Source of the DNA: Variovorax sp. OV329
GTDB taxonomy: Bacteria; Pseudomonadota; Gammaproteobacteria; Burkholderiales; Burkholderiaceae_C
Length of the DNA: 64,000 nucleotides
Reading direction: 5' to 3'
Assembly: GCF_900114785.1 (NCBI RefSeq)
Contig: NZ_FOUG01000014.1
Span: 100,239-164,238 of the forward strand
Notes under the pieces: model-generated
What the model was told of the DNA's origin: nothing
Database searches by the model: none
Seen by the model: the letters and a program-made list of their open reading frames with translations, nothing else
Program-made: the position numbers and the translations under genes
Shown here: piece by piece, positions 54,684 to 63,567 of the stretch
Layout: each line of letters begins with the position of its first letter
Position numbering within the stretch: the first letter of the stretch is position 1

Positions 54684-56644
54684 ACAGGACGCCCTTCACG
54701 ACGCTGCTCGTCGCCAACCGCGGCGAGATCGCGATGCGCGTCCTGCGCAGCGCCCGCGCCGCAGGGCTGCGCACCGTGGCCGTGTACTCCGACGCCGATG
54801 CCCAGTCGCCCCATGTCGCAAAGGCGGACCTCGCGGTGTGCATCGGCCCGGCCGCGCCGGCGCACAGCTACCTGAACATCGATGCCATCCTCGCGGCGGC
54901 CCGGGCCAGCGGGGCCGATGCGGTGCATCCGGGCTACGGCTTCCTGGCCGAGAACGCCGGCTTCGCGCAGCGCTGCCGCGATGCGGGACTGGTCTTCGTC
55001 GGCCCCTCGCCGGACAGCATCCGCGCCATGGGCGACAAGGCGGCCGCCAAGCGGCTGATGCAGGCCGCGGGCGTGCCCTGCATTCCGGGCTACCAGGGCG
55101 AGGACCAGGACGCGGCCACGCTGCTGTGCGAGGCGCAGGCCATCGGCTGGCCGGTGATGATCAAGGCGACTGCCGGCGGCGGCGGGCGCGGCATGCGGCT
55201 GGTGGAAAGCGCGGAACAGTTCCCTGCTCTGCTGCAGAGCGCGCAGTCCGAGGCGCTGCACGCCTTCGGCGATGCCACCGTGATCCTGGAGCGCGCCATC
55301 CGCGCGCCGCGCCACATCGAGATCCAGGTGATGGCCGACCGCCACGGCAATGCGATCCACCTGGGCGAGCGCGACTGCTCGGTGCAGCGGCGGCACCAGA
55401 AGATCATCGAGGAAGCGCCCTCGCCCGCCGTCTCGCCCGCCTTGCGCGAACGCATGGGCCAGGCCGCGCTGGCGGCGGTGCGGGCCATCGGCTACGAAGG
55501 CGCCGGCACGCTGGAATTCCTGCTGGATGCGAGCGGCGAGTTCTGGTTCATGGAGATGAACACGCGCCTGCAGGTGGAGCACCCGGTGACCGAGGCACTG
55601 ACCGGTCTGGACCTGGTGGCGCTGCAGTTGCGGGTCGCCGCGGGCGAGCCGCTGGGGCTGGTGCAGGAGGGCGTCCGCTTCGAAGGCCACGCGATCGAGG
55701 TGCGCCTGTGCGCCGAGAACCCGTCGCAGGACTTCCTGCCCCAGAGCGGCACCCTCGCGCTGTGGCAACCGGCCGAGCCACCACTGCTGCGGGTGGAGCA
55801 TGCGCTGCGCTCGGGCTGCGAGGTGCCGCCGCACTACGACTCGATGATCGCCAAGCTGATCGCCCATGGCCGCGACCGCGAGGAGGCGCGGCAGAAGCTG
55901 CTCGCCGGCCTCGCCGAAACGGTGGCGCTGGGCGTGGCGACCAACCAGCACTTCCTCGAGCGCTGCCTGGCCCACTCCGTCTTCGCGGCAGGCGAGGCGA
56001 ACACTGGCTTCATCGCTGCGCATCAAGGCGAACTGCTCGCGCCGCAACCGCAGGTCCAGGCCGATGCCGCCACGCTGGCCGCCGCGCTGCTGCAGGCCGG
56101 CACCGAGGCGGCGCCTTCGTCACTGGCGCACACGCTGGTGGCGCCGCTGCGCTTCGAGCTCGACGGGCAGGCGCACCACGCGCAGGTCCAGCGGCAGCCG
56201 GACGGTCGCCATGCCGTCGCGCTGGACGGCGCCGCGCCGGTCCTCATCGGGCTGCAGCACCTGGGCCAGGGCCGCCTGCGCATGCTGCGCGAGGGCGTGC
56301 ACGCCAACGTGCATGTCGCGCGCAGCCAGGCCCGCCTGCTGATGCACCTGGACGGCCGCGCCCACGAGGTGATCGACACCTCCCTGGCTCCGCCCACAGG
56401 CAGCGCCGGCGCAGGCGGCGGCGACGGCCTGCTGCGCGCCGCCATGAGCGGCCGAATCACGGCCCTGCTGGCCAGCGAGGGCGACACGGTCGCGGCCGGG
56501 CAACCCCTGCTGACGCTGGAGGCCATGAAGATGGAACATCTGCACTGCGCGCCGCGGGCCGGCCGCCTGTCGGCGCTGCATGTGGCGGTGGGCGAGCAGG
56601 TCGCCATGCGCCAGCTGGTGGCCGAGGTGGCCACGCCGCCATGA
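54680..56644 (+). CDS. Acyl-CoA carboxylase, biotin carboxylase / BCCP (alpha) subunit
   Basis: The 654-residue protein holds a biotin carboxylase (about 1-450; LLVANRGEIAMRVLRSAR, VHPGYGFLAENAGF, ATP-binding KATAGGGGRGMRLV, catalytic FMEMNTRLQVEHPVTE). A middle domain and a C-terminal biotinyl domain follow, with the biotin-accepting Lys617 in EAMKME. It loads CO2 onto biotin with ATP for the beta subunit. The ATG overlaps the beta stop by 4 bases, ensuring balanced synthesis. The size matches MccA/AtuF-type alpha subunits. Confidence 0.94.
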   Translation: MNRTPFTTLLVANRGEIAMRVLRSARAAGLRTVAVYSDADAQSPHVAKADLAVCIGPAAPAHSYLNIDAILAAARASGADAVHPGYGFLAENAGFAQRCRDAGLVFVGPSPDSIRAMGDKAAAKRLMQAAGVPCIPGYQGEDQDAATLLCEAQAIGWPVMIKATAGGGGRGMRLVESAEQFPALLQSAQSEALHAFGDATVILERAIRAPRHIEIQVMADRHGNAIHLGERDCSVQRRHQKIIEEAPSPAVSPALRERMGQAALAAVRAIGYEGAGTLEFLLDASGEFWFMEMNTRLQVEHPVTEALTGLDLVALQLRVAAGEPLGLVQEGVRFEGHAIEVRLCAENPSQDFLPQSGTLALWQPAEPPLLRVEHALRSGCEVPPHYDSMIAKLIAHGRDREEARQKLLAGLAETVALGVATNQHFLERCLAHSVFAAGEANTGFIAAHQGELLAPQPQVQADAATLAAALLQAGTEAAPSSLAHTLVAPLRFELDGQAHHAQVQRQPDGRHAVALDGAAPVLIGLQHLGQGRLRMLREGVHANVHVARSQARLLMHLDGRAHEVIDTSLAPPTGSAGAGGGDGLLRAAMSGRITALLASEGDTVAAGQPLLTLEAMKMEHLHCAPRAGRLSALHVAVGEQVAMRQLVAEVATPP

Positions 56645-56672
56645 AGGCGCGCAAGCAACGAGGAATGCCGTC

Positions 56673-57569
56673 ATGAACTACCGCTCCGTCTTCGCCCCCG
56701 GCCTGTTCGCCGGGCAGGTCCACATCGTCACCGGGGGCGGCTCGGGCATCGGACGCTGCTGCGCGCACGAACTGGCCTCGCTGGGCGCGCACGTGGTGCT
56801 GGTGGGCCGCAAGGCCGAGAAGCTGCAGGCGGTGCAGGCCGAGATCGACCAGGACGGCGGCCGCGCCAGCCACGCGGTGTGCGACATCCGCAGCGAAGAG
56901 GCGGTGCGCGCCACGGTGGCCGGCGTGCTGGCCGCGCAGGGCCGCATCGACGGCCTGGTGAACAACGCGGGCGGCCAGTACATCGCGCCGCTGTCGGGCA
57001 TCTCGGCCAAGGGCTGGGGCGCGGTGCTGGACACCAACCTCACCGGCGGCTTCCTGATGGCGCGCGAATGCTTCAACCAGGCCATGCAGGGCACTGGCGG
57101 CGCCATCGTCAACATCGTCGCCGACATGTGGGGCTCCATGCCCAACATGGGCCACAGCGGCGCGGCGCGCGCGGGCATGGTGAGCTTCACCGAGACGGCC
57201 GCGCTGGAGTGGGCCGCGCACGGCGTGCGGGTGAACGCGGTGGCGCCGGGCTACATCGCCTCCAGCGGCATGGACCACTACCCGCCCGAGGCCGGCGAAA
57301 TGCTGCGCGCCATGCCGCGCACGGTGCCCGCCGGCCGCTTCGGCACCGAGGCCGAGACCTCGGCGGCGGTGGTCTTCCTGCTCGGCCCCGCGGCCGCCTT
57401 CATCAGCGGCGAGGTGCTGCGGGTGGATGGCGCACGGCCGCAGGTGCGCATGGGCTGGCCCATGGCCACGCCCGACGCGCAGGTGCGCCAGCGCGCGTCG
57501 GTGCGGCCCTTCGACGGCTTCCATCGCGCGGTGGTGCCGCGCATCTTCTCGAACGACGACAAGAACTGA
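56673..57569 (+). CDS. SDR-family reductase resembling trans-2-enoyl-CoA reductase (PECR type)
   Basis: The 298-residue short-chain dehydrogenase has cofactor motif TGGGSGIG (20-27) and VNNAGG (96-101). The classical YxxxK is replaced by SxxxR (Ser162, Arg166) in the segment HSGAARAGM, followed by ALEWAAHGVRVNAVAPGYI. That substitution and wording are characteristic of peroxisomal trans-2-enoyl-CoA reductase and relatives of 2,4-dienoyl-CoA reductase rather than of alcohol dehydrogenases. It therefore probably reduces an enoyl- or dienoyl-CoA with NADPH. It lies 28 bp after the alpha subunit. Confidence 0.85.
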   Translation: MNYRSVFAPGLFAGQVHIVTGGGSGIGRCCAHELASLGAHVVLVGRKAEKLQAVQAEIDQDGGRASHAVCDIRSEEAVRATVAGVLAAQGRIDGLVNNAGGQYIAPLSGISAKGWGAVLDTNLTGGFLMARECFNQAMQGTGGAIVNIVADMWGSMPNMGHSGAARAGMVSFTETAALEWAAHGVRVNAVAPGYIASSGMDHYPPEAGEMLRAMPRTVPAGRFGTEAETSAAVVFLLGPAAAFISGEVLRVDGARPQVRMGWPMATPDAQVRQRASVRPFDGFHRAVVPRIFSNDDKN

Positions 57570-57582
57570 CGAAGGACCCGCC

Positions 57583-58740
57583 ATGCACTACACGCACGAG
57601 CACCTCGAGATCCAGAAGACGATGCGCCGCTTCATCGACGAGGAGATCAACCCGCACGTGGACGAATGGGAAGAGGCGCAGATGTTCCCCGCCCACCAGG
57701 TGTTCAGGAAGCTCGGGGGGCTGGGCCTGCTGGGCCTGAACAAGCCCGAGGAATACGGCGGGGCGGGCCTGGACTATTCCTACGCCATGGCGCTGGCCGA
57801 GGCCCTGGGCCACGTGAGCTGCGGCGGCGTGCCCATGGCCGTGGGCGTGCAGACTGACATGTGCACGCCGGCGCTGGCACGCTTCGGCAGCGACGAACTG
57901 CGCCGCGAGTTCCTGGTGCCGGCCATTGCCGGCGAGACGGTGGGCTGCATCGGCGTGAGCGAGCCCGGCGCCGGCAGCGACGTCGCGGGCCTCAAGAGCT
58001 TTGCGAAGAAGGACGGCGACGACTACCTCATCACCGGCCAGAAGATGTGGATCACCAACAGCCTGCAGGCCGACTGGATGTGCATGCTGGTCAACACCAG
58101 CGACGGGCCGGCGCACCGCAACAAGTCGCTGGTCATCGTGCCCATGGATTCGCCCGGCATCGAGAAGGCCAAGAAGATCCGAAAGATCGGCATGCATTCC
58201 AGCGACACCGGCCTGATCTACTTCGACAAGGTGCGCGTGCCGCAGCGCAACCGCATCGGCGAGGAAGGGCAGGGCTTCGTCTACCAGATGCAGCAGTTCC
58301 AGGAAGAGCGGCTGTGGTGCGCTGCCAGCTCGCTGGAGCCGCTGGACCAGTGCATCGCCGAGACCATCGAGTGGGCGCAGCAGCGCAAGATGTTCGGCGC
58401 CACGCTGGCGGACCAGCAGTGGGTGCAGTTCAAGCTGGCCGAGCTCAAGACCGAGGTGGAGGCGCTGCGCGCCCTCACCTACCGCGCCTGCGACCTGCAT
58501 GTGCAGGGCGAGGACGTGACGCAGCTGGCCTCCATGGCCAAGCTCAAGACCGGGCGGCTTACGCGCGAGGTGGCCGACACCTGCCTGCAGTTCTGGGGCG
58601 GCATGGGCTTCACCTGGGAGAACCGCGTGTCGCGCCTGTTCCGCGATGGGCGGCTGGGCTCCATCGGCGGCGGCGCGGACGAGGTGATGCTGGGCATCCT
58701 GGCCAAGACCATGGGCATCGCCAAGCGCCCGCCGCGCTGA
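57583..58740 (+). CDS. Acyl-CoA dehydrogenase (citronellyl/isovaleryl-type) 1
   Basis: The 385-residue flavoprotein has ACAD signatures CIGVSEPGAGSDVAG, MWITNSLQADW and FWGGMGFTWENRVSRLFRDGRLGSIGGGADEVM. The Glu that serves as base in medium-chain enzymes is Gly here (IGGGADE), while Glu242 in EERL of helix G matches the base position of isovaleryl- and long-chain ACADs, which handle branched substrates. The protein resembles AtuD-type citronellyl-CoA dehydrogenase. It lies 13 bp after the reductase gene and 6 bp before a second ACAD gene. Confidence 0.9.
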   Translation: MHYTHEHLEIQKTMRRFIDEEINPHVDEWEEAQMFPAHQVFRKLGGLGLLGLNKPEEYGGAGLDYSYAMALAEALGHVSCGGVPMAVGVQTDMCTPALARFGSDELRREFLVPAIAGETVGCIGVSEPGAGSDVAGLKSFAKKDGDDYLITGQKMWITNSLQADWMCMLVNTSDGPAHRNKSLVIVPMDSPGIEKAKKIRKIGMHSSDTGLIYFDKVRVPQRNRIGEEGQGFVYQMQQFQEERLWCAASSLEPLDQCIAETIEWAQQRKMFGATLADQQWVQFKLAELKTEVEALRALTYRACDLHVQGEDVTQLASMAKLKTGRLTREVADTCLQFWGGMGFTWENRVSRLFRDGRLGSIGGGADEVMLGILAKTMGIAKRPPR

Positions 58741-58746
58741 CACGCC

Positions 58747-59913
58747 ATGGACGAAGAGTTGCGCGCCACCCGCGAGGCGCTGGCCGATGCGATCACGCGC
58801 TTTGCCAAGAGCGAGATCGCGCCCCATGCCACCGCGTGGGACGAGGCCGGCGAGTTTCCGTGCGAGCTGTACCGGCGCGCCGGCGCGCTGGGCTTCCTGG
58901 GCATCGGCTATCCGGAGTCGCTGGGCGGCACGCCTGCCTCTTTGGCATTGAAGCTGCCGGTGTGGGTGGCGCTGGCGCGCCACGGTGCGAGCGGCGGCGT
59001 GCTGGCCAGCCTGTTCTCGCACAACATCGGCCTGCCGCCGGTCATCGCGCACGGCACGCCCGAGATCCAGCAGGAGGTGGTGCCGCCGGTGCTGCGCGGC
59101 GAGAAGATCGCGGCCCTGGCCATCACCGAGCCGGGCGGCGGCTCCGACGTGGCGCAACTGCGCACCACCGCGCGGCGCGAGGGCGATCACTTCGTCGTCG
59201 ACGGCGAGAAGACCTTCATCACCTCGGGCATGCGCGCCGACTGGTTCACGGTGGCGGTGCGCACCGATACCGCATCGAAGGGCGCGGGCGGCATCTCGAT
59301 GCTGCTGGTGCCGGGCGACACGCCGGGCATCCGCCGCACGCGGCTGTCGAAGATGGGCTGGCACTGCTCCGACACCGCACAGCTTCACTTCGACGGGGCG
59401 CGGGTGCCGGCGCCCTATCTGCTGGGCGGCGAGGGCGGGGGCTTCCGCATCATCATGGGCAACTTCAACGGCGAGCGCTTCGGCCTGGCCGCCGCGGCGC
59501 TGGGCTTCTCGCAGGCCTGCCTGGACGAGGCTCTGGCCTGGGCGCGGCAGCGCAAGACCTTCGGCGCCGCGCTCATCGAGCACCAGGCGCTGCGCCACAA
59601 GCTGGTTGACATGCAGATGCGCATTTCCTCCACCGAAGCCTGGCTGGAGACCGTGGCCGCGCAGGGCGACGCGCTCGCGGCCCAGGGCCGCGCCGATGCG
59701 CCGGAGTGGGTGGCGCAGGTCTGCCTCTTGAAGAACCACGCCACGCAGACGATGCAGTTCTGCGCCGATGCCGCGGTGCAGGTCCTGGGCGGCATGGGCT
59801 ACATGCGCGGCACCGTCAGCGAGCGCATCTACCGCGAGGTGAAGGTGATGATGATCGGCGGCGGCGCCGAGGAGATCATGAAGGAGCTGGCGGCCAAGCA
59901 GCTGGGCTGGTAG
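58747..59913 (+). CDS. Acyl-CoA dehydrogenase 2
   Basis: The 388-residue ACAD has signatures ALAITEPGGGSDVAQ, KTFITSGMRADW and GGMGYMRGTVSERIYREVKVMMIGGGAEEIM. As in the gene before it, the medium-chain catalytic Glu is missing (IGGGAEE), and Glu243 in GERF is the likely base. The two dehydrogenases share only motif-level similarity by eye and may form a heteromer or act on successive intermediates. It is the last gene of the carboxylase operon, ending 18 bp from the convergent DUF4124-type gene. Confidence 0.9.
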   Translation: MDEELRATREALADAITRFAKSEIAPHATAWDEAGEFPCELYRRAGALGFLGIGYPESLGGTPASLALKLPVWVALARHGASGGVLASLFSHNIGLPPVIAHGTPEIQQEVVPPVLRGEKIAALAITEPGGGSDVAQLRTTARREGDHFVVDGEKTFITSGMRADWFTVAVRTDTASKGAGGISMLLVPGDTPGIRRTRLSKMGWHCSDTAQLHFDGARVPAPYLLGGEGGGFRIIMGNFNGERFGLAAAALGFSQACLDEALAWARQRKTFGAALIEHQALRHKLVDMQMRISSTEAWLETVAAQGDALAAQGRADAPEWVAQVCLLKNHATQTMQFCADAAVQVLGGMGYMRGTVSERIYREVKVMMIGGGAEEIMKELAAKQLGW

Positions 59914-59931
59914 CGGCGAGACGCCGCCCGC

Positions 59932-60531
59932 TCAGCGGCACACGACCGTGGTGCCCACCGGCGAGCAGGTCTTGCCGTCGATGCTCTGGTAGCGCTGCAG
60001 CTTGCCGGTGTTCTGGTTGTAGTTGTTGCCCAGGCGGTCGGTGCAGCCGGTGGCCGGGTCGCACTTGCGGATGGGCGGTCGCTGGTCGCGCGGCGGTGGC
60101 GGGCGCACGCCGCCCGCGTACGGATAGGGATAGGCCGGCGGGTAGTAGCCATCGGCGGCCACCTGCGGGTCATTGCCCAGGTCGCCGTCCCAGCGCTGCG
60201 CGTCGCTGCGCTCCTGCGGCTGGCCGCCGCGGCCGTCGATGATCACGGCACCGCTGGGTGCCGCAGGCTGCTGCACGGCGGGCGGGCGCTGGCCTGCCGT
60301 GTCGCGCGCGTTGCGCGCGGCACGGTCCTCGCCCTGCGGGTCTGGCAGCACGCTGATGGGTGCCTGCGTGGACACGCGCCGCTGGGGCTTGGTGCCGGCC
60401 GGGCAGCTGCCGTCGGTGTAGCTCACCTTGCCCGCGGAATCCTCGCAGCGCAGCACTTCCGCACCGGCGCTGGCGGCCAGCGCGGCAAGGATGGCGGGAA
60501 AGAGGAAAAGCGGCGGGCGCATCTTCTGCAT
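59932..60531 (-). CDS. Exported DUF4124-like protein
   Basis: The 199-residue protein has a signal peptide (about 1-24, cleavage near ASAGA). A short DUF4124-like module follows (EVLRCEDSAGKVSYTDGSCPAGTKP), with two Cys that could form a disulfide. A Pro/Arg/Tyr-rich linker (about 80-155; GYYPPAYPYPYAGGVRPPPP) leads to a C-terminal Cys-containing segment (KCDPATGCTDRLGNNYNQNTGKLQRY). It is probably periplasmic or envelope-associated. Function is unknown; DUF4124 proteins are abundant in betaproteobacteria. It is divergent from the MFS gene. Confidence 0.82.
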   Translation of the reverse strand: MQKMRPPLFLFPAILAALAASAGAEVLRCEDSAGKVSYTDGSCPAGTKPQRRVSTQAPISVLPDPQGEDRAARNARDTAGQRPPAVQQPAAPSGAVIIDGRGGQPQERSDAQRWDGDLGNDPQVAADGYYPPAYPYPYAGGVRPPPPRDQRPPIRKCDPATGCTDRLGNNYNQNTGKLQRYQSIDGKTCSPVGTTVVCR

Positions 60532-60541
60532 TTTGCAACGC

Positions 60542-60563
60542 GAGCGCGTGTTAGCGCGCGCTC
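60542..60563. promoter_or_regulatory. Inverted repeat between divergent genes
   Basis: GAGCGCG and CGCGCTC are separated by 8 nt in the gap between the DUF4124-like and MFS genes. It could be an operator or a hairpin in the leader; no regulator gene is adjacent. Confidence 0.3.
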
Positions 60564-60614
60564 CCGGGCTAGATTCGGAAGACCCCTACAGCCTCTACAG
60601 CTTCCCGCCTTCGC

Positions 60615-61826
60615 ATGCAGCTTCTCCGCCCGTCCGCCGTCATCGTCGCCATGGGCGTCAACCAGATCCTGGCCTTCGCCTCCTCCTACTACCTGGCAGC
60701 CGTGCTGGCCGCACCCATGGCCCACGACCTGGGCGTGGCGACCTCGACGATCTACGCGGCCTTCTCGGTGGCCCTGCTGGTGTCGGCCCTGGCGGGCCCG
60801 CACATCGGCCGTGCCTTCGACCGCTTCGGCGGCCGGCCGGTGCTGATGGCCACCAGCGTGCTGTTCGCGCTGGCGCTGGTGCTTGTCGCCACCGCGCAGG
60901 GTGCCGCCTGGATGTTCGCCGGCTGGGCGCTGCTGGGCCTGGCCATGTGCAGCGGTTTGTACGAAGGCGCCTTCGCCACGCTGGTGCGCATGTACGGCGA
61001 GGGCGCACGCAACCCCATCACCGGCGTCACCCTCTTCGGCGGCTTCGCCAGCACCGTGGGCTGGCCGCTCAGTGCCTGGATGGCGGCGCACTTCGGCTGG
61101 CGCGGTGCCTGCGTGGGCTGGGCGCTGCTGCACCTGGTGGTGGCGCTGCCGCTGTATGCGCTGCTGCCGCGCGCGGCCGCGGCGCCTGCGCACGGCGACG
61201 TACCCGATGCGGGCGCCGACGACGCGGGAACGAGGAAGGCCTCGACCCTGCGCGCCTCGCTGCTGCTGGCGCTGGTTTTCGCCGTGGCCTGGTTCAACAG
61301 CACCGCGATGGCATCGCACCTGCCTGCGCTTCTGGTGATCGCCGGGGCCTCGGCCGCGGCGGCGGTCGCCATCGCGTCGCTGGTGGGACCAGCGCAGGTA
61401 GGCGGCCGCATCCTGGAATTCGGCCTGCTGAGGCGGCTGCACCCGCTGCTCTCCACGCGGGTGGCGACGCTGTCGCATCCGGCCGGCGCCGCGCTGCTGG
61501 CCTTTGCCGGGGCGCCGGCGGCCGCGGCCTTCGTGGTGCTTCACGGCGCGGGCAACGGCATCCTCACCATCGCCAAGGGCACGCTGCCGCTGGCGATTTT
61601 CGGCGCCGCCGGCTATGGCGAGCGGCAGGGGCTGCTGATGATGCCGGCCCGCGTGGCGCAGGCCGCGGCGCCGTGGTTGTTCGGGCTGGCCATCGAGCGC
61701 TGGGGGCTGGGCGCGCTGTGGCTGTCCAGCGCGCTCGCGCTGCTGGCCTTCGCGGCGCTCATGCTGCTGCGCGCCCCGGTGCGGCCTTTTCGCACCCGCC
61801 TAGGTGGCGAAGGCGTCAGGGATTGA
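60615..61826 (+). CDS. Major facilitator superfamily transporter
   Basis: The 403-residue protein has about twelve predicted membrane helices. The MFS loop 2-3 motif appears as GPHIGRAFDRFGGRPVLM. A central basic/acidic cytoplasmic loop (~195-215) separates the halves. No specific substrate signature is seen. Its 3' end overlaps the convergent SRPBCC gene by 11 bp. Confidence 0.92.
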   Translation: MQLLRPSAVIVAMGVNQILAFASSYYLAAVLAAPMAHDLGVATSTIYAAFSVALLVSALAGPHIGRAFDRFGGRPVLMATSVLFALALVLVATAQGAAWMFAGWALLGLAMCSGLYEGAFATLVRMYGEGARNPITGVTLFGGFASTVGWPLSAWMAAHFGWRGACVGWALLHLVVALPLYALLPRAAAAPAHGDVPDAGADDAGTRKASTLRASLLLALVFAVAWFNSTAMASHLPALLVIAGASAAAAVAIASLVGPAQVGGRILEFGLLRRLHPLLSTRVATLSHPAGAALLAFAGAPAAAAFVVLHGAGNGILTIAKGTLPLAIFGAAGYGERQGLLMMPARVAQAAAPWLFGLAIERWGLGALWLSSALALLAFAALMLLRAPVRPFRTRLGGEGVRD

Positions 61827-62247
61827 GCGCAGCGCCGGAGCGTTCTGCCGCACGCTTGAGCCCCGCCAGGGTCCGAGGCAAGCCCTTGCGGATCTGCCCA
61901 CCGATGACGCGCCCGAACAAGGGCGCCAGCAAGCCGAGGAACGAGACCCGGTGCATGACGGTCGTTCCGCGGCTTGTCGCAGACAGCTCATGCTCGAAGC
62001 GCATGACGCACAGCGGAAGCCGGCTTTCCACGGTGAAGGACTTGTCGGCCACCACCTCCGTGAAGGTGATCTTCGATTCCGGGCCCTTGGCCGGCTTCAG
62101 TCTTCCGGTCGCCCCCGAAGCAAAGCGCCCTGCAATGGCGGACGAGCGCACGTCGGGGTCCCACGACGCCCACGCCGCAACATCGGCGTAGAGCGCAAAG
62201 ACGGTTTTCGGGGACGCTTGAACTTCGATGCTTTCTTCGAATTGCAT
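61816..62247 (-). CDS. SRPBCC-family (polyketide cyclase/START-like) protein
   Basis: The 143-residue protein has a helix-grip fold: FEESIEVQASPKTVFALYADVAAWASWDPDV is the typical N-terminus, with a C-terminal amphipathic helix (KGLPRTLAGLKRAAE). Members bind hydrophobic ligands. The start at 62247 is fixed by GGAGGA upstream. The end overlaps the MFS gene on the opposite strand. No ligand can be proposed. Confidence 0.87.
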   Translation of the reverse strand: MQFEESIEVQASPKTVFALYADVAAWASWDPDVRSSAIAGRFASGATGRLKPAKGPESKITFTEVVADKSFTVESRLPLCVMRFEHELSATSRGTTVMHRVSFLGLLAPLFGRVIGGQIRKGLPRTLAGLKRAAERSGAALNP

Positions 62248-62432
62248 GATTCCTCCCTGGTCGGACCCTCGATTATTCGAATGACCTGCGGTGATGGCAT
62301 TCCCGGGCTTCCCTGGAAATTTCCGCACGATTCCATCGTCACAGCCGGTTGCTACCACCCATCGGGCATCCCTCCCAACAATGGCCAGGCGGTCGAATCC
62401 GCCCCGTTGTGCCGTTGAACAAGGAGACTCCC

Positions 62433-63011
62433 ATGCCCCGCAAGATCCTCATGCTGTGCGGCGACTACGCCGAAGACTACGAAACCATGGTGCCCTTCCA
62501 GGCCCTGCAGGCCGTGGGCCACACCGTGCATGCGGTGGCGCCGGACAAGAAGGCCGGCGACTGGATCTACACGGCGGTACATGACTTCGAGGGCGCCCAG
62601 ACCTACAGCGAGAAGCCCGGCCACCGCTTCACGCTCAATGCCAGCTTCGCCGAGGTGAAGCCCGAGAGCTACGACGCGCTGGTCATTCCCGGCGGCCGCG
62701 CGCCCGAGTACCTGCGAATGCATGCCCGCGCCGTGGAGATCACGCAGCACTTCCTGGCGGCCGACAAGCCGGTGGCCGCGGTGTGCCACGGCGCGCAGCT
62801 GCTGGCCGCCACCGGCCTCATCAAGGGCCGCAAGGTATCGGCCTACCCGGCCTGCCAGGTCGAGGTGGAACTGGCCGGTGCCGAGTACATGGGCATCGCG
62901 GTCGACCAGGCGGTGACCGACCGCAACCTGGTCACCGCGCCCGCCTGGCCGGCGCACCCGGCCTGGATCGGCCAGTTCCTGAAGGTGCTGGGCACGCGCA
63001 TCGAGGGCTGA
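62433..63011 (+). CDS. DJ-1/PfpI family protein
   Basis: The 192-residue protein has the DJ-1/PfpI fold, with nucleophile Cys118 and His119 in AAVCHGAQLLAATG, ALVIPGGRAPEYLR upstream, and the acidic partner expected near residue 15-17 (AEDYE). Members are glyoxalases, deglycases, chaperones or peptidases; the exact activity is uncertain. AAGGAG precedes the start. It is probably a cytoplasmic stress protein in its own transcription unit. Confidence 0.92.
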   Translation: MPRKILMLCGDYAEDYETMVPFQALQAVGHTVHAVAPDKKAGDWIYTAVHDFEGAQTYSEKPGHRFTLNASFAEVKPESYDALVIPGGRAPEYLRMHARAVEITQHFLAADKPVAAVCHGAQLLAATGLIKGRKVSAYPACQVEVELAGAEYMGIAVDQAVTDRNLVTAPAWPAHPAWIGQFLKVLGTRIEG

Positions 63012-63029
63012 GGGCCCGGGGGAAAAGGT

Positions 63030-63051
63030 TTGCGCGCTACAGTGCGCGCAA
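63030..63051. promoter_or_regulatory. Palindrome containing a -10-like TACAGT
   Basis: An 8-bp perfect inverted repeat (TTGCGCGC and complement) encloses the hexamer TACAGT (63038-63043), 29 nt upstream of the ribbon-helix-helix gene. A -10 element inside a dyad is what an autorepressor site would look like. Confidence 0.45.
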
Positions 63052-63072
63052 GTCCCCCCAAGGAGCGCCGCC

Positions 63073-63456
63073 ATGTGCGAAGTCTTCATCAGTGCCGACC
63101 CGCAGAGCTACGAGAGCCGCACCCGCTCGGTGCGGCTGCACGGCGTGGTGACCAGCATCCGCCTGGAGAACCTGTTCTGGCAAGTGCTGGAGGAGATCGC
63201 CCGGCGCGACGACATGGGCGTGGTGCAGCTCATCGAGAGGCTGTACGACGAGCTGGTGGCGGCGCGCGGCGAGGTGCCGGGCAACTTCTCCTCCTTCCTG
63301 CGGGTATGTGCGCTGCGCTACGAGGCCTTGCTGGCCCAGGGCCGCATCCCCGGCGACACCCGGGTGGCCATCGGCTCGCTGGACGCTCAGGCGGTGCTGC
63401 GCGCCCTGCCGCCCGGCTGGGGCCGCCCCCTGCACGACGCCGCCGCGCCCGCCTGA
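63073..63456 (+). CDS. Ribbon-helix-helix domain protein
   Basis: The 127-residue protein has the RHH_4-type DNA-binding region at about 18-85 (TRSVRLHGVVTSIRLENLFWQVLEEIARRDDMGVVQLIERLYDEL). A C-terminal tail may bind ligand or partner. It could be a small transcriptional regulator. AAGGAG lies upstream. The palindrome over its own probable promoter fits autorepression, which is inference. No partner toxin gene is present. Confidence 0.85.
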   Translation: MCEVFISADPQSYESRTRSVRLHGVVTSIRLENLFWQVLEEIARRDDMGVVQLIERLYDELVAARGEVPGNFSSFLRVCALRYEALLAQGRIPGDTRVAIGSLDAQAVLRALPPGWGRPLHDAAAPA

Positions 63457-63567
63457 GCGCCGGGGGCTTCCGGCCCCGCCGGCCACGGGCTTGCCCCGCC
63501 CGCCTATGATGGCGGGCAGAGATCGCCTTTTCCCTCCCCTTTCGCGCACCCCAATCCCCCTGGTCGA

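Noticed and set aside
57403..59739. Long minus-strand open frame opposite the two acyl-CoA dehydrogenases
   Set aside because: It is a shadow of high-GC codons. The plus-strand ACAD genes are complete with catalytic residues.
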